Source: an uncultured Odoribacter sp.
GTDB taxonomy: Bacteria > Bacteroidota > Bacteroidia > Bacteroidales > Marinifilaceae
Assembly: GCA_905204385.1 (NCBI GenBank)
Contig: CAJKZL010000079.1
Location: 1 to 9,795 of the forward strand
Length of the DNA: 9,795 nt
Direction: 5' to 3'
Shown one piece after another: positions 7,709 through 9,795 of the stretch. Each line of letters starts with the position of its first letter. Position 1 is the stretch's first letter. The position numbers and the translations under genes are program-made. The notes beneath the pieces are model-generated. The model ran no database searches. It was not told the DNA's origin and saw only the letters and a list, made by a program, of their open reading frames with translations.

Positions 7709-9259
7709 TTATTTATTCTGAGGGGCAATAGCCGTTATCCGGTCGAATCCCCGATATACCTTATGATATTTACGATCCTTTGTAATCAAACCGGCACCGA
7801 GAGTTTCTATCGGCAAAGTAATCACCTTGCCCTCCACACCATTCCAGGTAGTAATGACCAGCATTCTCGAAGCCGCATTCATCACCCGGTCTTTCCCATC
7901 TTCTCCCGGGGTATAATAAATACGGCCTGCACCGGTCCACATCCAAAGTGAAGTAATCTGATCTTCAGTCAATTCCGTATCGAAACGCAGGAAAGATTCC
8001 GGCTGTTCAGAGGTCAATAAAGCCGCATAGATTTCATTTCCTACCGTATAATACATAACGTCTTCCGAGGGAGAAAAACAAAAAGATTTTGCTTCCCGGA
8101 TTCTTAAACATTTACTCAGATCGATCACTTTCATCACTTCTACTTTCTTCTCCCTTAAAATCGCTTTCATCCCGTAGATGAAGCAGGCTCCGGTTTCCCT
8201 ATCCTGCAAGACAGCCTGGATCTTTCCATCTTTTCCAGTCCCCAGATGTAAACATCGCTTATTTCCGACATTCCCGGGATCATAGGCTGTTCCATCGCTT
8301 TTCAATCGGGACAGATTGCCATACGGTATATTATCGGGTAAACCTAAAAACCGACTGTTCAAAGAATCATAAGCAACACCGTTATACTCCCAACTGGCAT
8401 TAGAAGCAAAAAAAGCAAAATCCGAGATCGCATACTCGCCGGCATCCTCCATCGAATAGGGATAACCGAATTTTTGAGCTCCCAGCCGGATATACCGGTA
8501 ATACAAAAGCCCACTCTCCAACAAATATTCCGCGGCATCATTTCCGTAAAATTTCATTTCCATAGGTTTCATCTCATGTTCCACAGCCAGAAAAAAGAAA
8601 TCCTGATTTTCTGCTTTTTTGATGTAGCTGGCTGGGTCGATAAGTATCAGATTACGCTCAGAAAGAACGGTGGTAGCCCGTTCGGTTTCATAATTCGTAT
8701 TTTGCATGCTTACAATCTGTCCTGCTATGCGTTCTCCATTACCCAATGAGTAAATATGACGATAAATTGTATCTTGTTTATCATCATTCAGATTAGAAAA
8801 ATTAAACGCAGTGATCAACGATAAATCTCCGGTTTCTCCCTCTTCGGTATCCGCCACCATTAAACCGGTACTCAACTGACTGGTCACCGATAATTCCCAG
8901 GATCTTATTTCCTTGATTCGGGTAAGGGTATCGGTAACTGTCAAGATAAGTGTATACGGATCGGCCTGTTGTTCTTCATAAATAAGGGCTTCCAACACCA
9001 TAGCGGTCGATAGCACCCGGTTAGCCCCGAAACCTTTCAGCCGCCATTCGAAAAAAAGATTTTCGTCACCCAGCCCCTCTTTATAAATCACAGGCACCAC
9101 GTGTAAATAACCGAACTGATATACCACAAATTCCGATGGCATCCCTCCCATATCCACGATGATCGGCTTAACCATTTGGATTTCCTTATTAGATTCATCT
9201 TCATAACAAGAAATACACCCCAACCCTATCATCAATATATAAAAAACTAATTTTTTCAT
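7709..9259 (-). CDS. PKD-like family lipoprotein, SusCD accessory protein
   Basis: This 516-residue lipoprotein belongs to the PKD-like family found after susC, susD and a DUF4843 gene in many Bacteroidales operons. The signal peptide MKKLVFYILMIGLGCISC has two candidate lipid-attachment cysteines, Cys15 and Cys18. Cys18, followed by YEDES, fits the acidic surface-export pattern better. Residues about 33-128 form an Ig/PKD-like beta-sandwich (FFEWRLKGFGA, then DPYTLILTVTDTLT, then WELSVTS), followed by GLMVADTEEGETGDLSLI (132-149), a typical junction in this family. The remaining 350 or so residues contain recurring strand patterns, for example SFCFSPSEDVMYYTVGNEIY and WMWTGAGRIYYTPGEDG, that suggest a beta-propeller-like fold; this is inference. 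The gene begins 14 bases after the DUF4843 stop and ends 16 bases before the next lipoprotein. Members are thought to act on the surface with SusCD; the precise role is unknown. Confidence 0.85.
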   Translation of the reverse strand: MKKLVFYILMIGLGCISCYEDESNKEIQMVKPIIVDMGGMPSEFVVYQFGYLHVVPVIYKEGLGDENLFFEWRLKGFGANRVLSTAMVLEALIYEEQQADPYTLILTVTDTLTRIKEIRSWELSVTSQLSTGLMVADTEEGETGDLSLITAFNFSNLNDDKQDTIYRHIYSLGNGERIAGQIVSMQNTNYETERATTVLSERNLILIDPASYIKKAENQDFFFLAVEHEMKPMEMKFYGNDAAEYLLESGLLYYRYIRLGAQKFGYPYSMEDAGEYAISDFAFFASNASWEYNGVAYDSLNSRFLGLPDNIPYGNLSRLKSDGTAYDPGNVGNKRCLHLGTGKDGKIQAVLQDRETGACFIYGMKAILREKKVEVMKVIDLSKCLRIREAKSFCFSPSEDVMYYTVGNEIYAALLTSEQPESFLRFDTELTEDQITSLWMWTGAGRIYYTPGEDGKDRVMNAASRMLVITTWNGVEGKVITLPIETLGAGLITKDRKYHKVYRGFDRITAIAPQNK

Positions 9260-9273
9260 CGTCTGTCTATTTT

Positions 9274-9795
9274 TTAAATTTCAGGCATTTCTACTTTTTG
9301 ATTGGCATACGGGCCGTCGTCGTGCAACAAAGGCGGATTATTTGCCGGATTGGCATTATATTCATTCAAAGCTTTCTTTACCAACCAATAATTGGCCAGC
9401 AGTTCGTCTCCACTCATCCACCATTTTTCCTGATCCTTATGAGTGGGATAGTAAGGCAATGAATTTTTACCGGTCGCCTCCATGATAAATTTCCACCAGG
9501 CAGTGGAATATGCTTTTCCAAAATAGTAAAGCAACCAGGCATCCCAGTTATCCGGTTTTATAATTTTAGCCGAAAAGGTGATGACGCACTTGTTTTGCCC
9601 CAAACGCAATTCCTTGAAATCCTCGGTCTCCACAATCCTGACATTCAATTTTCTGACTTCTTTTTCGAGTGTATCGGCATATTTAAGCACGACCAGGGCC
9701 AAACCGTCGTATTCCCCCTTCCTCACACTTCCTTCCAGCAATTCATACATTTCTTCATCGGCAGTGGTATTCGAATCGGCCACAACTTCCAAGCG
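9274..9795 (-). CDS. DUF4843-like lipoprotein, C-terminal part (5' end beyond window)
   Basis: Only the last 174 codons are visible; the frame is open to the right edge and no genuine start is present. The C-terminal pattern fits DUF4843 proteins: a beta-rich stretch, then LGQNKCVITFSAKIIKPDNW, then an aromatic segment (LLYYFGKAYSTAWWKFIMEA), and finally a helix with VKKALNEYNANPANNPPL. Complete members have about 230-270 residues and start with a lipoprotein signal, so about one quarter to one third is missing here. The TTG near 9792 that could be taken as a start is internal. Genes of this family normally stand between susD and the PKD-like lipoprotein gene, which is the arrangement on its downstream side here. 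The protein is probably an accessory component on the outer membrane of the SusCD complex. Its molecular function is not known. Confidence 0.8.
   Translation of the reverse strand, partial: RLEVVADSNTTADEEMYELLEGSVRKGEYDGLALVVLKYADTLEKEVRKLNVRIVETEDFKELRLGQNKCVITFSAKIIKPDNWDAWLLYYFGKAYSTAWWKFIMEATGKNSLPYYPTHKDQEKWWMSGDELLANYWLVKKALNEYNANPANNPPLLHDDGPYANQKVEMPEI

Noticed and set aside
7693..7728. Upstream ATG at 7728 for the YD-like lipoprotein.
   Set aside because: It overlaps the end of the PKD-like gene and would place twelve residues, several of them charged, before a perfect lipoprotein signal that begins at 7692.
1..9795. Possible invertible susC/susD shuffling or a mobile element.
   Set aside because: No recombinase or transposase gene, no long inverted repeats flanking susC, and no second partial susC copy was seen within the window.
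1..9795. tRNA, rRNA or CRISPR array.
   Set aside because: No regularly spaced repeats or tRNA-like cloverleaf were noticed, and nearly all of the window is covered by coding sequence on the minus strand.

Overview
All seven protein genes in this window lie on the minus strand, so transcription runs from high to low coordinates. The gene set is SusC/SusD-type outer-membrane uptake with a dedicated ECF sigma factor and FecR-type anti-sigma factor. Together with A-rich ribosome-binding regions lacking strong Shine-Dalgarno sequences and lipoproteins with acidic residues after the lipid-attachment cysteine, it points to a member of the Bacteroidetes, most likely Bacteroidales. Gut genera rich in paired sigma/FecR/SusCD loci (Odoribacter, Butyricimonas, Parabacteroides) are plausible, but the sequence does not settle the genus.

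The right part (about 9795 down to 6763) is the 3' end of one operon. It holds the C-terminal part of a DUF4843-like lipoprotein (cut by the window edge), a PKD-like family lipoprotein, and a 309-residue lipoprotein with degenerate YD-like repeats that I cannot assign to a named family with confidence. The first two normally sit directly downstream of a susC/susD pair, so such a pair is expected just beyond the right edge. A 177-base gap (6586-6762) follows, with two hairpins, the second a probable terminator, and then an AT-rich stretch that probably carries the promoter of the next operon.

The left part (6555 down to 1) is the head of a second operon: an ECF sigma factor, a membrane-spanning FecR-like anti-sigma factor, a 1171-residue SusC-like TonB-dependent transporter with an N-terminal STN signalling domain, and the first 399 codons of a SusD-like lipoprotein that runs off the left edge. 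Gaps are 58, 20 and 19 bases. The inferred logic is trans-envelope signalling. Substrate in the SusC/SusD receptor is sensed through the STN domain by the periplasmic part of FecR, which releases the sigma factor to transcribe the uptake genes.

No carbohydrate-active enzyme, sulfatase or peptidase gene is visible, so the substrate cannot be read from this window. RNA genes, CRISPR arrays, insertion sequences and recombinase genes were not seen. The most interesting items are the unassigned YD-like lipoprotein, a strong hairpin inside the start of susC, the hydrophobic C-terminal tail of the sigma factor, and the head-to-tail arrangement of two uptake loci.
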